A stretch of DNA of 64,000 bases from a virus. The notes beneath the pieces are model-generated. The model was given only the letters and a program-made list of their open reading frames with translations. It was not told the origin of the DNA and did not search any database. Location of the stretch: IMG/VR virus record IMGVR_UViG_3300028610_000987, positions 55,626 to 119,625 of that record. One strand, written 5' to 3'. This document shows, in pieces, positions 13,828-21,256 of the stretch (within the stretch, counting starts at the first letter, position 1; each line of letters begins with the position of its first letter). Both the position numbers and the translations under genes were made by a program.

Positions 13828-13836
13828 GAGCAAATT

Positions 13837-14040
13837 GTGGGAAAGTGCAATACTGCCCAATGTTGTTTTTGCAAGGCGTATATCGTGAATCAAAGTAGAC
13901 ATCGCATAATCATCGACAAAGTTGATATGGCTGGAATTGTCCGTAAAAACGTGGACCAGTATCCTAACATATGCGACGATTGCATGGCCGAAGTCCGGAG
14001 AGCGATAGGCAACCTCGACATGTCCAAGCCGCCAGGATAA
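13837..14040 (+). CDS. Zinc-binding phage protein
   Basis: 67 residues, GTG start behind GGAGCAAATT. CCFC (about 9-12) and CDDC (about 46-49) form a treble-clef-like pair with a basic linker. Similar in size and layout to the neighbouring gene at 13615. Function unknown. Confidence 0.65.
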   Translation: MGKCNTAQCCFCKAYIVNQSRHRIIIDKVDMAGIVRKNVDQYPNICDDCMAEVRRAIGNLDMSKPPG

Positions 14041-14055
14041 TATGAGGAAAAATAA

Positions 14056-14223
14056 ATGAACAACAAAAATGTGTTGATTGAGTTCGCATTGATAGTTTCT
14101 ATGGTTTTGATCATTACATCAATATTTCTCCTGTGGATTAACACTTCTGCGACCCCCATACAGAGCCAAGAAACACCCCTAGACAAAACGATCTACCCCA
14201 GGATGTACCAGGACTACCCTTGA
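14056..14223 (+). CDS. Single-pass membrane protein
   Basis: 55 residues behind GAGGAAAAATAA. One membrane helix (about 6-29), then a short Pro/Gln-rich outer or periplasmic tail. Function unknown. Confidence 0.6.
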   Translation: MNNKNVLIEFALIVSMVLIITSIFLLWINTSATPIQSQETPLDKTIYPRMYQDYP

Positions 14224-14225
14224 AC

Positions 14226-14241
14226 CTTTTTGCGTCCTGCT
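14226..14241 (+). repeat. Direct repeat CTTTTTGCGTCCTGCT, copy 2
   Basis: Identical to 11361-11376 and again directly after a TGA stop codon. Confidence 0.45.
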
Positions 14242-14249
14242 GAGCCAAT

Positions 14250-14360
14250 ATGAGAAAAATGCACAAACAACCCATAGGAGTCAGAAATGACAAGAATGGC
14301 TGTGCTCGTATCGCGATTGTCAAAGATGGCGTTTGGTACTGGACAGATTATTTGTATTAA
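14250..14360 (+). CDS. 36-residue basic peptide
   Basis: Begins at the ATG after the direct repeat; ribosome site weak (GAGCC). Basic N-terminus then aromatic C-terminus (VWYWTDYLY). Composition looks like a small beta hairpin domain. Moderate confidence only. Confidence 0.45.
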   Translation: MRKMHKQPIGVRNDKNGCARIAIVKDGVWYWTDYLY

Positions 14361-14377
14361 GAGAGGCAGGCAATTTC

Positions 14378-14551
14378 ATGCTACAACAGTGTTGTGTCAA
14401 ATGTGGAACAGATGTCGATGAAATCAACCTATTCTCGATTGGTGGGTGTATTCTAACCGAGAAGAACGAAAAGTGCGAGATCAAGGTGTATCTATGTAGT
14501 GGGTGTCGCGATGAATTTTGGAATGACTTCATAGGCGAGAAGCCTATCTAG
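14378..14551 (+). CDS. 57-residue zinc-binding protein
   Basis: ATG behind AGGCAGG. CCVKCG at 5-9 and CSGC at about 42-45 make a zinc ribbon-like site in an acidic protein. Belongs to the series of tiny Cys-rich proteins in this block. Confidence 0.65.
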   Translation: MLQQCCVKCGTDVDEINLFSIGGCILTEKNEKCEIKVYLCSGCRDEFWNDFIGEKPI

Positions 14552-14559
14552 GAGAAAAC

Positions 14560-14850
14560 ATGTTAGATACAAACAAGACGAGTAACTGGCAAATTGGTGT
14601 TGTTGTCGTAATGATTATAGTGGCTATAGTGTCTGGTTGTTTATTTCTTGCTTTGCGAGATACCGTGTATTCTTGCGAGTGCGTCCTTACTCAACCATTA
14701 GTTGCTGTCTCAGGAGAGATTGAGTATCCTGGTACAATATATTCTGTGACGTGTCGCGGGACGACAAAAGGGACAGGTAAAGTTTGTACGAAGTCTGTGT
14801 GGGTTACAATGTCCGAGTATGAGCGGGTGATGTATGGGAGGAAGAACTGA
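14560..14850 (+). CDS. Membrane-anchored or lipoprotein-like protein
   Basis: 96 residues, ATG behind GGAGAAAAC. Hydrophobic segment at 12-33 contains VSGC, which fits a lipobox, so this may be a lipoprotein rather than a simple transmembrane protein. The exported domain has four more Cys. ATGA overlap with the next gene. Function unknown. Confidence 0.6.
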   Translation: MLDTNKTSNWQIGVVVVMIIVAIVSGCLFLALRDTVYSCECVLTQPLVAVSGEIEYPGTIYSVTCRGTTKGTGKVCTKSVWVTMSEYERVMYGRKN

Positions 14851-15122
14851 TGAATAAGGTTGATTGGAGACCGAGGCGACCTAAAGATTATGCTTATGCT
14901 CGAATCGGCAGAATCTGCATGAATTGTAATTCATGGACTACGCTGAGTGGTAATTACGTGTGGTACGCTTCTGTGTCTCTGAATAGTATTTCTTCTTCGA
15001 GAAGACAAGGACCACGAAGACGTTCATTGGCAAAAGCCAAGAGTGACGCTGTTCGATTGGCTCGTGAAATGTTGGATGATTATCGGATGGCCATAGACAT
15101 AGAAACAAAGAATTTTGAATAG
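14850..15122 (+). CDS. Member 1 of a three-paralog small protein family
   Basis: 90 residues. N-terminal V-D-W-R motif, a Cys pair (about 23-26), a Trp-rich core, then SLAKAKSDAVRLAREM and a helical end with KNF. The same order is seen at 16301-16588 and 16807-17082. Family function unknown; conserved Trp and the basic helix suggest nucleic-acid or protein binding. Confidence 0.65.
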   Translation: MNKVDWRPRRPKDYAYARIGRICMNCNSWTTLSGNYVWYASVSLNSISSSRRQGPRRRSLAKAKSDAVRLAREMLDDYRMAIDIETKNFE

Positions 15123-15133
15123 GAGTGTTGTCA

Positions 15134-15256
15134 ATGGAATGGTTGCTTTTGATCTGGTGTCGAATTGCTCATGGTAAGTACCGTGCACGACACGTAGACG
15201 TTACTGGATTTCCGGACGCGACTACTTATGTCATATGTAGTAGGTGTGGCCGATGA
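15134..15256 (+). CDS. 40-residue protein with C-terminal Cys pair
   Basis: ATG behind AGGAGTGTTGTC. Hydrophobic start, basic middle (HGKYRARH), and CSRCG at the very end. Its stop overlaps the next ATG (ATGA). Function unknown. Confidence 0.5.
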   Translation: MEWLLLIWCRIAHGKYRARHVDVTGFPDATTYVICSRCGR

Positions 15257-16152
15257 AAATTCAATACATTGAGAAAAGGTTCTCCAAGACATCGCTGGCT
15301 ATCATTGCCCATGCCAATACCATTATTTACGAATACGCTCAACAAGGGTACATCCTGACGCTTCGTCAGTTGTACTATCAGTTCGTCGCCAGAGACCTGA
15401 TAGCTAATAAGCAATCTGAATACAAAAGGTTAGGTTCAGTCATTGCTGATGGTCGGTTGGCCGGGATGATTGATTGGGATTCAATCGAGGATCGTGGTCG
15501 TAAGGTAAATAGCCCTAGTACGTGGGGAAATCCTTCTGAGATCATCGAAACATGTGCGAAACAATTCAAACTCGATTTGTGGGCCGGTCAGGAATTTCGT
15601 CCCGAAGTGTGGATAGAGAAAGAGGCGCTGCTTTCGATTGCCGAGGCTGCTTGTGAACCATTGAGGGTGCCGTATTTCGCCTGCAAGGGTTACGTCAGTC
15701 AAAGCGCAATGTGGGCCGCTGGGGCTAAGAGGATTACTAAATACATCAAGGATGGGCAGATTCCCGTTATCATCCATCTTGGAGACCACGACCCAAGTGG
15801 TATCGACATGACTCGCGACATTTTCGATCGACTCGATATGTTCGCTTGTCAACCGATCGAGGTTTCTCGCATTGCTCTAAATATGGATCAGGTGGTCGAG
15901 CATAACCCGCCGCCCAATCCCGCCAAGATTACTGATTCTCGGTTCCAGACTTATGCTGCCAAGCATGGGGATGAGTCGTGGGAGTTGGATGCTCTGTCTC
16001 CGAAGGTTTTGGTCAATTTGATTCAGGGGAAAATTTTGGAGATGCGAGACGACAAAATGTGGAGTGTTGTTTACGAGCAGGAAAATCAAGAGAAAGCAAC
16101 TCTTGCTGCTATTGCGGAGAACTATGAATTTATTAAGGGGACTGTGGAATGA
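15253..16152 (+). CDS. Toprim-like (Spo11/TopoVI-A-related) phage protein
   Basis: 299 residues. The N-terminal part has L-R-Q-L-Y-Y-Q-F followed by a winged-helix-like region. The middle carries W-I-E-K-E (about 119-123), and HLGDHDPSGIDM (about 176-187) resembles the acidic Toprim DxD motif of topoisomerase VI subunit A and Spo11. The catalytic Tyr of Spo11 is not evident to me. Possible roles are DNA strand cleavage or a nuclease-like role, but the assignment rests on motif resemblance only. Start taken at the ATG in the ATGA overlap. Confidence 0.6.
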   Translation: MKIQYIEKRFSKTSLAIIAHANTIIYEYAQQGYILTLRQLYYQFVARDLIANKQSEYKRLGSVIADGRLAGMIDWDSIEDRGRKVNSPSTWGNPSEIIETCAKQFKLDLWAGQEFRPEVWIEKEALLSIAEAACEPLRVPYFACKGYVSQSAMWAAGAKRITKYIKDGQIPVIIHLGDHDPSGIDMTRDIFDRLDMFACQPIEVSRIALNMDQVVEHNPPPNPAKITDSRFQTYAAKHGDESWELDALSPKVLVNLIQGKILEMRDDKMWSVVYEQENQEKATLAAIAENYEFIKGTVE

Positions 16153-16233
16153 AACTGTCATGTTTTGTAGTCATTTTGGTACTGGATATCCAAAACTTGG
16201 TCTGATAACTAACAAAATATTTCTGTTTTAATT

Positions 16234-16288
16234 GGAACACGGTTGGGTTTTGGACGTATAATGAGGTAGAAGTCGGGAGTACCCGACT
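16234..16288 (+). promoter_or_regulatory. Sigma70-like promoter with AGTA-loop leader hairpin
   Basis: GGAACA (16234-16239), 17 bases, TATAAT (16257-16262), then AGTCGGG-AGTA-CCCGACT at 16271-16288. The loop and the adjacent GG/CC pairs match the hairpin at 11191; the remaining stem pairs differ but stay complementary. A GTCTGATAA repeat-word variant lies just upstream at 16200. Positions 16153-16233 hold no convincing gene. Confidence 0.75.
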
Positions 16289-16300
16289 ACGGAGATAGAC

Positions 16301-16588
16301 ATGAAAGAAATCAAATGGGAATCAACATTTCCAAACCATGTCCACGGCAACCTTGGATGTGTTCATTTACATTGTCGCAGGTCAGAGACGGAAACCAGAA
16401 AAAAAAGATGGTGTGGTCGTGCGTATATCATTGGCCTTAATACCTACGTCCCAAACGGTCCACTAAGGCATTCTCTGGCAAAAGCCAAGGAAGACTGTAT
16501 TTGTCAGGCTCGTGAAATTATGCTCAATTTCCGGGAGGGTGTGATAGAAGAACTTAAGAATTTCGACTTGTTGATGGAACAGGAGTAG
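16301..16588 (+). CDS. Member 2 of the three-paralog family
   Basis: 95 residues, ATG behind GGAGATAGAC. I-K-W-E start, Cys-containing first half, then SLAKAKEDCICQAREIM and KNF near the end, collinear with the proteins at 14850 and 16807. First gene after its own promoter. Function unknown. Confidence 0.65.
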   Translation: MKEIKWESTFPNHVHGNLGCVHLHCRRSETETRKKRWCGRAYIIGLNTYVPNGPLRHSLAKAKEDCICQAREIMLNFREGVIEELKNFDLLMEQE

Positions 16589-16591
16589 AAG

Positions 16592-16810
16592 ATGCACGTA
16601 ACGGACAAACAACATGATCACAAGCTTCGTGTTTTTGTCGTGGCGGCTTTTGAGGTAGACACAAGCGATCTCAAAACTTCAGATGAATTGATCAAGGTTG
16701 CGACGATGGATACAGTCAACAAGGCTCTGATTAAGGCGTTCGGGGAGTTTGACACGGTGAGGTTTATGGGCACCACCTTGGCTTCTGGAAAGCCTGTAGA
16801 TAAATCATGA
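16592..16810 (+). CDS. 72-residue phage protein
   Basis: Beta-alpha small protein with an N-terminal basic stretch and an internal acidic helix. No cysteines and no recognised motif. Overlaps the next start (ATGA). Confidence 0.6.
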   Translation: MHVTDKQHDHKLRVFVVAAFEVDTSDLKTSDELIKVATMDTVNKALIKAFGEFDTVRFMGTTLASGKPVDKS

Positions 16811-17082
16811 ATGCCGTCAAATGGGAAACATCGGGAGGTGGCAGGTACGCTCGTGTTACGATTGGTGCTCTAGACTTGCGATGTAGCGTGTGGCACGAAG
16901 AAGGTACGAAATGCTGGATGGCTACCGTCATGTTCCCAGACACTAAGACCATGAGGATCGGAGAACTTTGTTCCTCTATGGCAGCATGTAAAGAAGAGGT
17001 TTTCAAGGTAGCTCGTGAGATGTTGGAAGACCATTATGTCGCTGTTAAGGTTGAGATGGCGAACTTTGGGATGGGAGAGTAA
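16807..17082 (+). CDS. Member 3 of the three-paralog family
   Basis: 91 residues. V-K-W-E start, CSVW with a Trp-rich core, then MAACKEEVFKVAREMLEDH, matching the helix of the two paralogs. Most divergent member. Function unknown. Confidence 0.6.
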   Translation: MNAVKWETSGGGRYARVTIGALDLRCSVWHEEGTKCWMATVMFPDTKTMRIGELCSSMAACKEEVFKVAREMLEDHYVAVKVEMANFGMGE

Positions 17083-17084
17083 AA

Positions 17085-17381
17085 ATGACTGGAATGCTTG
17101 TGGTGTTTTACTGTTTTGCTGTCTGCATCATTTTGTTAGCATGGCGATGTAATCGAAAAGTCAAAGAGGCTAAAACTTCACGACATGTTATCTCTCTTCC
17201 TATCGGGACTAGGTTCACTATGGACGATTCAGAAAGCATCTGGGTTTTGATTCATTTAGACGGATGCGGCTTATCTGTTGAGTGGATGGGGAATTATTGC
17301 TCTGCTCGAATACAGAAACAGAGGTATATTGTTGGAAATGAAAAGCATCTAAGACATACGGTAGTAAAGGTGGTGCAGTGA
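17085..17381 (+). CDS. Single-pass membrane protein
   Basis: 98 residues. N-terminal membrane helix (about 3-20), basic junction (RCNRKVKEAK), then a cytoplasmic beta-rich domain resembling a small SH3-like barrel. Function unknown. Confidence 0.6.
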   Translation: MTGMLVVFYCFAVCIILLAWRCNRKVKEAKTSRHVISLPIGTRFTMDDSESIWVLIHLDGCGLSVEWMGNYCSARIQKQRYIVGNEKHLRHTVVKVVQ

Positions 17382-17382
17382 C

Positions 17383-17535
17383 ATGGCAGTCAGTAAAGAA
17401 GACTCTGAGGAAATTCGCAAGATCACGGTGAAGTTGGCCGAGTTCGCCTTGACGCTCACCGGCTCAGAACTTGAAGACCTGAGAGATGCCCTGCAACACC
17501 TAGCTGTCATAGGAGCGGGGAATCGATATTCGTAA
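17383..17535 (+). CDS. 50-residue helical protein
   Basis: ATG two bases after the previous stop. Charged helix-turn-helix-like hairpin (EEIRKITVKLAEFAL, then ELEDLRDALQHLAV). Probably a helical hairpin or dimerising peptide; no DNA-binding consensus. Confidence 0.55.
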   Translation: MAVSKEDSEEIRKITVKLAEFALTLTGSELEDLRDALQHLAVIGAGNRYS

Positions 17536-17552
17536 TAGCATTAAGGGTGTTG

Positions 17553-17627
17553 ATGATCATCTTTGTTGTTTGTGCTTTCGTGATTTTAGCGGGCATACCA
17601 AGCGCTAAAGGAGAATATCATGTGTGA
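17553..17627 (+). CDS. 24-residue membrane or secreted peptide
   Basis: ATG behind TTAAGGGTG. Hydrophobic 2-15, then a polar tail; ATG of the next gene overlaps its end. May be a true micro-peptide or a translational coupler. Confidence 0.4.
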   Translation: MIIFVVCAFVILAGIPSAKGEYHV

Positions 17628-17814
17628 AGAGAAGAAACCAACTGATACCGAAATGTTTGATTGGTTGCAGCAACAAACAATCGGTTATGGTTGCGGATGG
17701 ATTTGTCGTAAATCACCACATGGACGTGGAATAAGACTACACGAAACTTCCAGAGAGAGTGCTGTGGTAGATGTTCGCGAGGCTATTGCTGCGGCAATGA
17801 AAGATGGTATCTAA
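17620..17814 (+). CDS. 64-residue phage protein
   Basis: ATG behind AAAGGAGAATATC. Contains a GYGCGWIC stretch and an Arg/His-rich basic segment; soluble. Ends in TAATG overlap with the zinc-ribbon gene. Function unknown. Confidence 0.65.
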   Translation: MCEEKKPTDTEMFDWLQQQTIGYGCGWICRKSPHGRGIRLHETSRESAVVDVREAIAAAMKDGI

Positions 17815-17984
17815 TGGACTCAGCCAAGAAAGAACCAATGGGAAATGGATACGATAAGTTTGTTTGTCCAAAATGCGGGCATACCAATCCTATCGTGTTC
17901 GGATCGGATAGTATGCAGATGCTGGCAGACAGTGCGGATAAGCTGAACTGTGAATCGTGTGGCGTGATTCTCGAAATGAGGTAG
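17814..17984 (+). CDS. 56-residue zinc-ribbon protein
   Basis: CPKCGH (18-21) and CESCG (about 46-49) form a canonical zinc ribbon. Coupled to the preceding gene by TAATG. Function unknown; such ribbons in phages often contact RNA polymerase or ribosomes. Confidence 0.65.
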   Translation: MDSAKKEPMGNGYDKFVCPKCGHTNPIVFGSDSMQMLADSADKLNCESCGVILEMR

Positions 17985-17990
17985 AGTGAA

Positions 17991-18365
17991 ATGGAAGAAG
18001 CTTACGGGAAAGAATTGATTCTCGATCTTAGTATGTGCGATATTTCGACATTCAACCGAGAGTCTATCGGTAATTATTTCGACGCTCTGTGCAAACTCAT
18101 TGATATGCAAGCAGAGGATCGACATTTTTGGGATGACGAAGGCTTGTCAGAAGAAGAATGTCAAACCGATCCTAAGACAACGGGTGTGAGTGCTGTGCAG
18201 TTCATTCTTACCAGCACGATCGTATTGCATTCTCTGCCGAAGCTTGGTAAGGTTTTTATCAACATATTCTCCTGCAAGGACTTTGACCAAGAGCAGGCTT
18301 GCATGTTCACGGTTGAATGGTTCGGCTCCCAAAAGTTCAGGCGACATGTTGTGGAGAGGCGATAG
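17991..18365 (+). CDS. S-adenosylmethionine decarboxylase-like protein (SpeD/SpeH family)
   Basis: 124 residues, the length of bacterial SpeD/SpeH proenzymes. Bacterial AdoMetDC cleaves itself at Glu-Ser to form a pyruvoyl group. Here the site reads Leu-Thr-Ser75-Thr-Ile, so Ser is kept but Glu and the following His are replaced. His80 (in VLHSLP) and Cys95 (in IFSCKD), which match the catalytic His and Cys, are retained. N-terminal LILDLSMCD also fits the family. It may be an active decarboxylase of altered substrate or a repurposed homolog. ATG behind GTAGAGTGAA. Confidence 0.75.
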   Translation: MEEAYGKELILDLSMCDISTFNRESIGNYFDALCKLIDMQAEDRHFWDDEGLSEEECQTDPKTTGVSAVQFILTSTIVLHSLPKLGKVFINIFSCKDFDQEQACMFTVEWFGSQKFRRHVVERR

Positions 18366-18368
18366 ACA

Positions 18369-19637
18369 ATGCGTATTATTGAACGATCGGTAATTCTCGA
18401 CAGCCTCTGTGAAATTGAACATCTTGGTCGCGAGATGTTGATATACCATAGAGAAATTCTTGTACGTTTTGTTGTAGAAGAGATCAAGGATCATAGGTTC
18501 TATTGTAGTGTAAGTGCTATTGCTGATATTGCTGATATTCCGCTCAATTCTAGATTTTTATCAGATGCTCCCAATTTCAAATCAAATCCGAATATAACAA
18601 ATGATGATAAATTTCGTGTAGCCTTAGTTATTCCGACAGGCTTGGGTGCTTCTGTTGGTGGCAATGCCGGTGACGGTGGTGCTACCGCAAGGCTTATGGC
18701 TTCCGTTTGTGACAAATTGATTACGCATCCCAATGTGGTTAACGCTTCTGACTTTAACGAGATGACCGATAACACTCTGTACGTCGAAGGGTATACATTA
18801 ACACAATACCTACTAGGGCATATTGGTTTACAAGAAGTGCGACAGAATCGTGTTATTGTCGTTGTTGATGGCTCTGCCGAGCCCGCATATATTCATGCTG
18901 CTATCAATGCCGTCAATGCTGCCCGCGTTACTTATGGATTCGATTGTCTAAAGGTAGTCGTACTAGATGACCCCTTCGTCATGGAAACCGGTTGGTCTAG
19001 CCATGGTCGTGCAGCGGGTAGTGTCGCCAACCTGGGCCAATTGTTTGAGGTACTAGAAAGAGAACGAGATTCGTATGATGCTATCGCATTAACGTCACTC
19101 ATTGGTATTCCAGATAAAGATCGTGATCATTACTACAAGCATGGTGGAGTGAATCCGTGGGGCGGTGTTGAAGCCATGCTTACACATGCCGTGTCTCATG
19201 TCTTTGGAGTGCCATGCGCTCATGCTCCCATGATGGAGTCACAAAAGATAGACAATATGGATTTTGGAATAGTTGATCCGCGATGTTCGGCTGAAACTGT
19301 TTCAGTTACGTATCTACCATGTGTTCTGAAAGGACTTAATCGTGCTCCACGTATTGTTGACTCTAGTCCCGACATATCATGCTTGGTCATTCCACAAAGA
19401 TGTTTAGGTATTCCAATGTTGGCTGCATACGACAGAGATATACCCATTGTTGTTGTCGATGATGAACTTGAGGTTGACGATGTAAATTGTCTTGATCACA
19501 TTGAGGCGATATCTGTTGATAACTATGTCGAAGCCGTTGGCGTTGTTGCAGCGATGAGGGCTGGCATTAGTGTTGAATCGCTTGGTCGTCCGATCGGAAG
19601 CGTAGAGGTTTGTAGGGAGGGATCATCAAATGATTGA
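18369..19637 (+). CDS. DUF3326 family protein
   Basis: 422 residues. The segment from about 84 to 130 carries the family hallmarks VIPTGLGASVGG, AGD and LITHPNVVNA, and a YVEGY motif follows near 138. DUF3326 has no established biochemical function to my knowledge; the Gly-rich motifs suggest nucleotide or cofactor binding. Directly downstream of the SpeD-like gene (3-base gap), so the two are likely co-translated and perhaps act together. Rare in phages as far as I know. Confidence 0.8.
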   Translation: MRIIERSVILDSLCEIEHLGREMLIYHREILVRFVVEEIKDHRFYCSVSAIADIADIPLNSRFLSDAPNFKSNPNITNDDKFRVALVIPTGLGASVGGNAGDGGATARLMASVCDKLITHPNVVNASDFNEMTDNTLYVEGYTLTQYLLGHIGLQEVRQNRVIVVVDGSAEPAYIHAAINAVNAARVTYGFDCLKVVVLDDPFVMETGWSSHGRAAGSVANLGQLFEVLERERDSYDAIALTSLIGIPDKDRDHYYKHGGVNPWGGVEAMLTHAVSHVFGVPCAHAPMMESQKIDNMDFGIVDPRCSAETVSVTYLPCVLKGLNRAPRIVDSSPDISCLVIPQRCLGIPMLAAYDRDIPIVVVDDELEVDDVNCLDHIEAISVDNYVEAVGVVAAMRAGISVESLGRPIGSVEVCREGSSND

Positions 19638-19980
19638 TTTGTGTTTTCCATACTGTAGAGACTGTTGTAGGAATTTCCCCATGAGAGAGGAAGATTATCA
19701 TAAACTCGAAAGAAATGGCAATACATTTTATTGCCCGCATGGGCATGGTCTTTGTATAACTCAGGAATCTGTGGCAAGTAGACTACAGAATGCTGAAAGA
19801 ACTATCGTTCGCAACAACAACACAGTGGCTCAGTTGGTTAGGAGTACGGAGAGTTTGCGAGGTGTTCAGACTAGACATCGGAATAGGCTATTGCGTGGCC
19901 ATTGTCCTTACTGCGGTGATTCTTGTTTCAAGGATTTGATCATCCATATTAAGCGACACCACAATCCTGCGAGGGCGTAA
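19630..19980 (+). CDS. Zinc-finger phage protein
   Basis: 116 residues, ATGA overlap with DUF3326. N-terminal CRDCC (9-13) with CPHGHG (about 35-40) and a C-terminal CPYCG..H..H element (about 92-110) resembling a C2H2 finger. A coiled coil links the two. Could bind DNA or RNA. Confidence 0.7.
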   Translation: MIDLCFPYCRDCCRNFPMREEDYHKLERNGNTFYCPHGHGLCITQESVASRLQNAERTIVRNNNTVAQLVRSTESLRGVQTRHRNRLLRGHCPYCGDSCFKDLIIHIKRHHNPARA

Positions 19981-20174
19981 TGAAGTTGTTCGAGATTTGT
20001 CCATTTTGTTCTCAGCGACGAGCAGCGTTGCTAGAAGACCTAAAGCCTATGGTCTTGTCTGGTGACGATAAGGAAATGCAGTGTGATACTTGTAACCGTA
20101 GTTGGAAATTGCGTCAATCAGAAGCATTGTTAGAGTTAGCAAGACAGCAAAGGGTACAAAAGTATGGAAACTAA
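19980..20174 (+). CDS. 64-residue zinc-ribbon protein
   Basis: CPFC (7-10) and CDTC (about 35-38) with a helical C-terminus (SEALLELARQQRV). Overlaps the exonuclease start by 11 bases. Function unknown. Confidence 0.65.
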   Translation: MKLFEICPFCSQRRAALLEDLKPMVLSGDDKEMQCDTCNRSWKLRQSEALLELARQQRVQKYGN

Positions 20175-20775
20175 GACGATAATACTTTCTCTGGACCTAG
20201 AAACCACCGGACTAATTCCCGGAAAGCACGTTCCTATCTCTATTGGTGCTGTGAAACTGGATGAACATAATGAATATAGGAGTAGTGAGAATTCCTTTTA
20301 CGTGCAGCTTGAATGGGATTCACTTATTGTCGATCCAAAGGCTATGAAGATCAATGGTTTGGATATAGCCAATCCTCCAGGGTGTGGTCCGTTTGATTGC
20401 AACAGCTTGCCAGCCGACGAAGCTCTTTATAAGTTCAAAGAATGGCTTGGTACCGACTCGTTTGTGGCGATGGGTAAGAACGTTGGCTCGTTTGATCTTC
20501 CGATGTTGAGAGCGGTTTGGGAGCCCAGAATGAAATGCTCATGGCCATTTGGTTACAGATCAATTGAGTTGAATACATTGTTTTTCACGCTTTCTGAGTT
20601 GTTAAATAGGCAATTTGACGATGTTAAAAATGAAATTACCAGAAGGGCTTGGTGTAAAGTTGGTTGTTTCGAAAATTTGGGGAACCTTATTACACATCAC
20701 GCTCTTGGTGATGCATGGTGGAATGTATTCGCATGGCAAAATTGTTTGGAATGGCTGCGAGAATTGGAGGCATAG
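20164..20775 (+). CDS. DnaQ-like 3'-5' exonuclease (DEDDh)
   Basis: 203 residues. Exo I DLETTG (D11, E13), Exo II N-x-x-x-F-D (about 106-111) and Exo III H-A-L-G-D (about 181-185) match the DEDDh exonuclease fold of DNA polymerase III epsilon and RNase T. No polymerase domain is attached. Likely trims DNA or RNA during replication or repair. Starts inside the previous gene. Confidence 0.85.
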   Translation: METKTIILSLDLETTGLIPGKHVPISIGAVKLDEHNEYRSSENSFYVQLEWDSLIVDPKAMKINGLDIANPPGCGPFDCNSLPADEALYKFKEWLGTDSFVAMGKNVGSFDLPMLRAVWEPRMKCSWPFGYRSIELNTLFFTLSELLNRQFDDVKNEITRRAWCKVGCFENLGNLITHHALGDAWWNVFAWQNCLEWLRELEA

Positions 20776-20778
20776 ATC

Positions 20779-21039
20779 GTGGGGATAGGTGAGAAATTAG
20801 AACCTGTTGACATAACAGTTTTAGTATACGACCGGGGCCTTGAGGAAAATGATGTCGAGGTATTTTTGTTGTGGCATGGTGCGGAACATCGAATGGCCGA
20901 ACTTATCGAGAAATGGGGAGATATCCCGAACTGGAAACACAAGATCGTTGATGGCGTAGTTACCGCTAGTAGTACCCATATTGGTGCAGTCATCAAGATT
21001 TTCAAAAGAAAGTTGGGAGAAGATGGCAGTAAAACCTAA
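20779..21039 (+). CDS. 86-residue phage protein
   Basis: GTG start three bases after the exonuclease stop. Predicted beta-alpha-beta with acidic first half and basic C-terminus. No motif recognised. Its end overlaps the next start. Confidence 0.6.
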   Translation: MGIGEKLEPVDITVLVYDRGLEENDVEVFLLWHGAEHRMAELIEKWGDIPNWKHKIVDGVVTASSTHIGAVIKIFKRKLGEDGSKT

Positions 21040-21253
21040 AGTATACAGCACAATAAACTACCCTGTCGATGTTGGTCTTATCAACCAGCTTCGTGAGGCA
21101 GTTGAGCGTTTGGCCGAAGAGTCGAGGGCTGTGGTGCCTATCTCTAAGGCTCAGTGTGTGATTGGTTATGGTGTGAACAAATCACAGCGTGGTATTGCTG
21201 CTGATTCTGTAATATCCATAGCTAAGGCTATCAAGAGTATTGGTGGATGGTAA
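21023..21253 (+). CDS. 76-residue helical phage protein
   Basis: Start at the ATG behind GGGAGA; a longer frame would overlap the previous gene further. Contains a helix (LREAVERLAEESRAV) then a segment that could form a helix-turn-helix (SISIAKAIKS). Function unknown. Confidence 0.6.
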   Translation: MAVKPKVYSTINYPVDVGLINQLREAVERLAEESRAVVPISKAQCVIGYGVNKSQRGIAADSVISIAKAIKSIGGW

Positions 21254-21256
21254 GTT

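Noticed and set aside
16152-16208. 18-codon frame overlapping the Toprim-like stop
   Set aside because: ATGA overlap exists, but it is very short and ends in a repeat-word variant; too little evidence.
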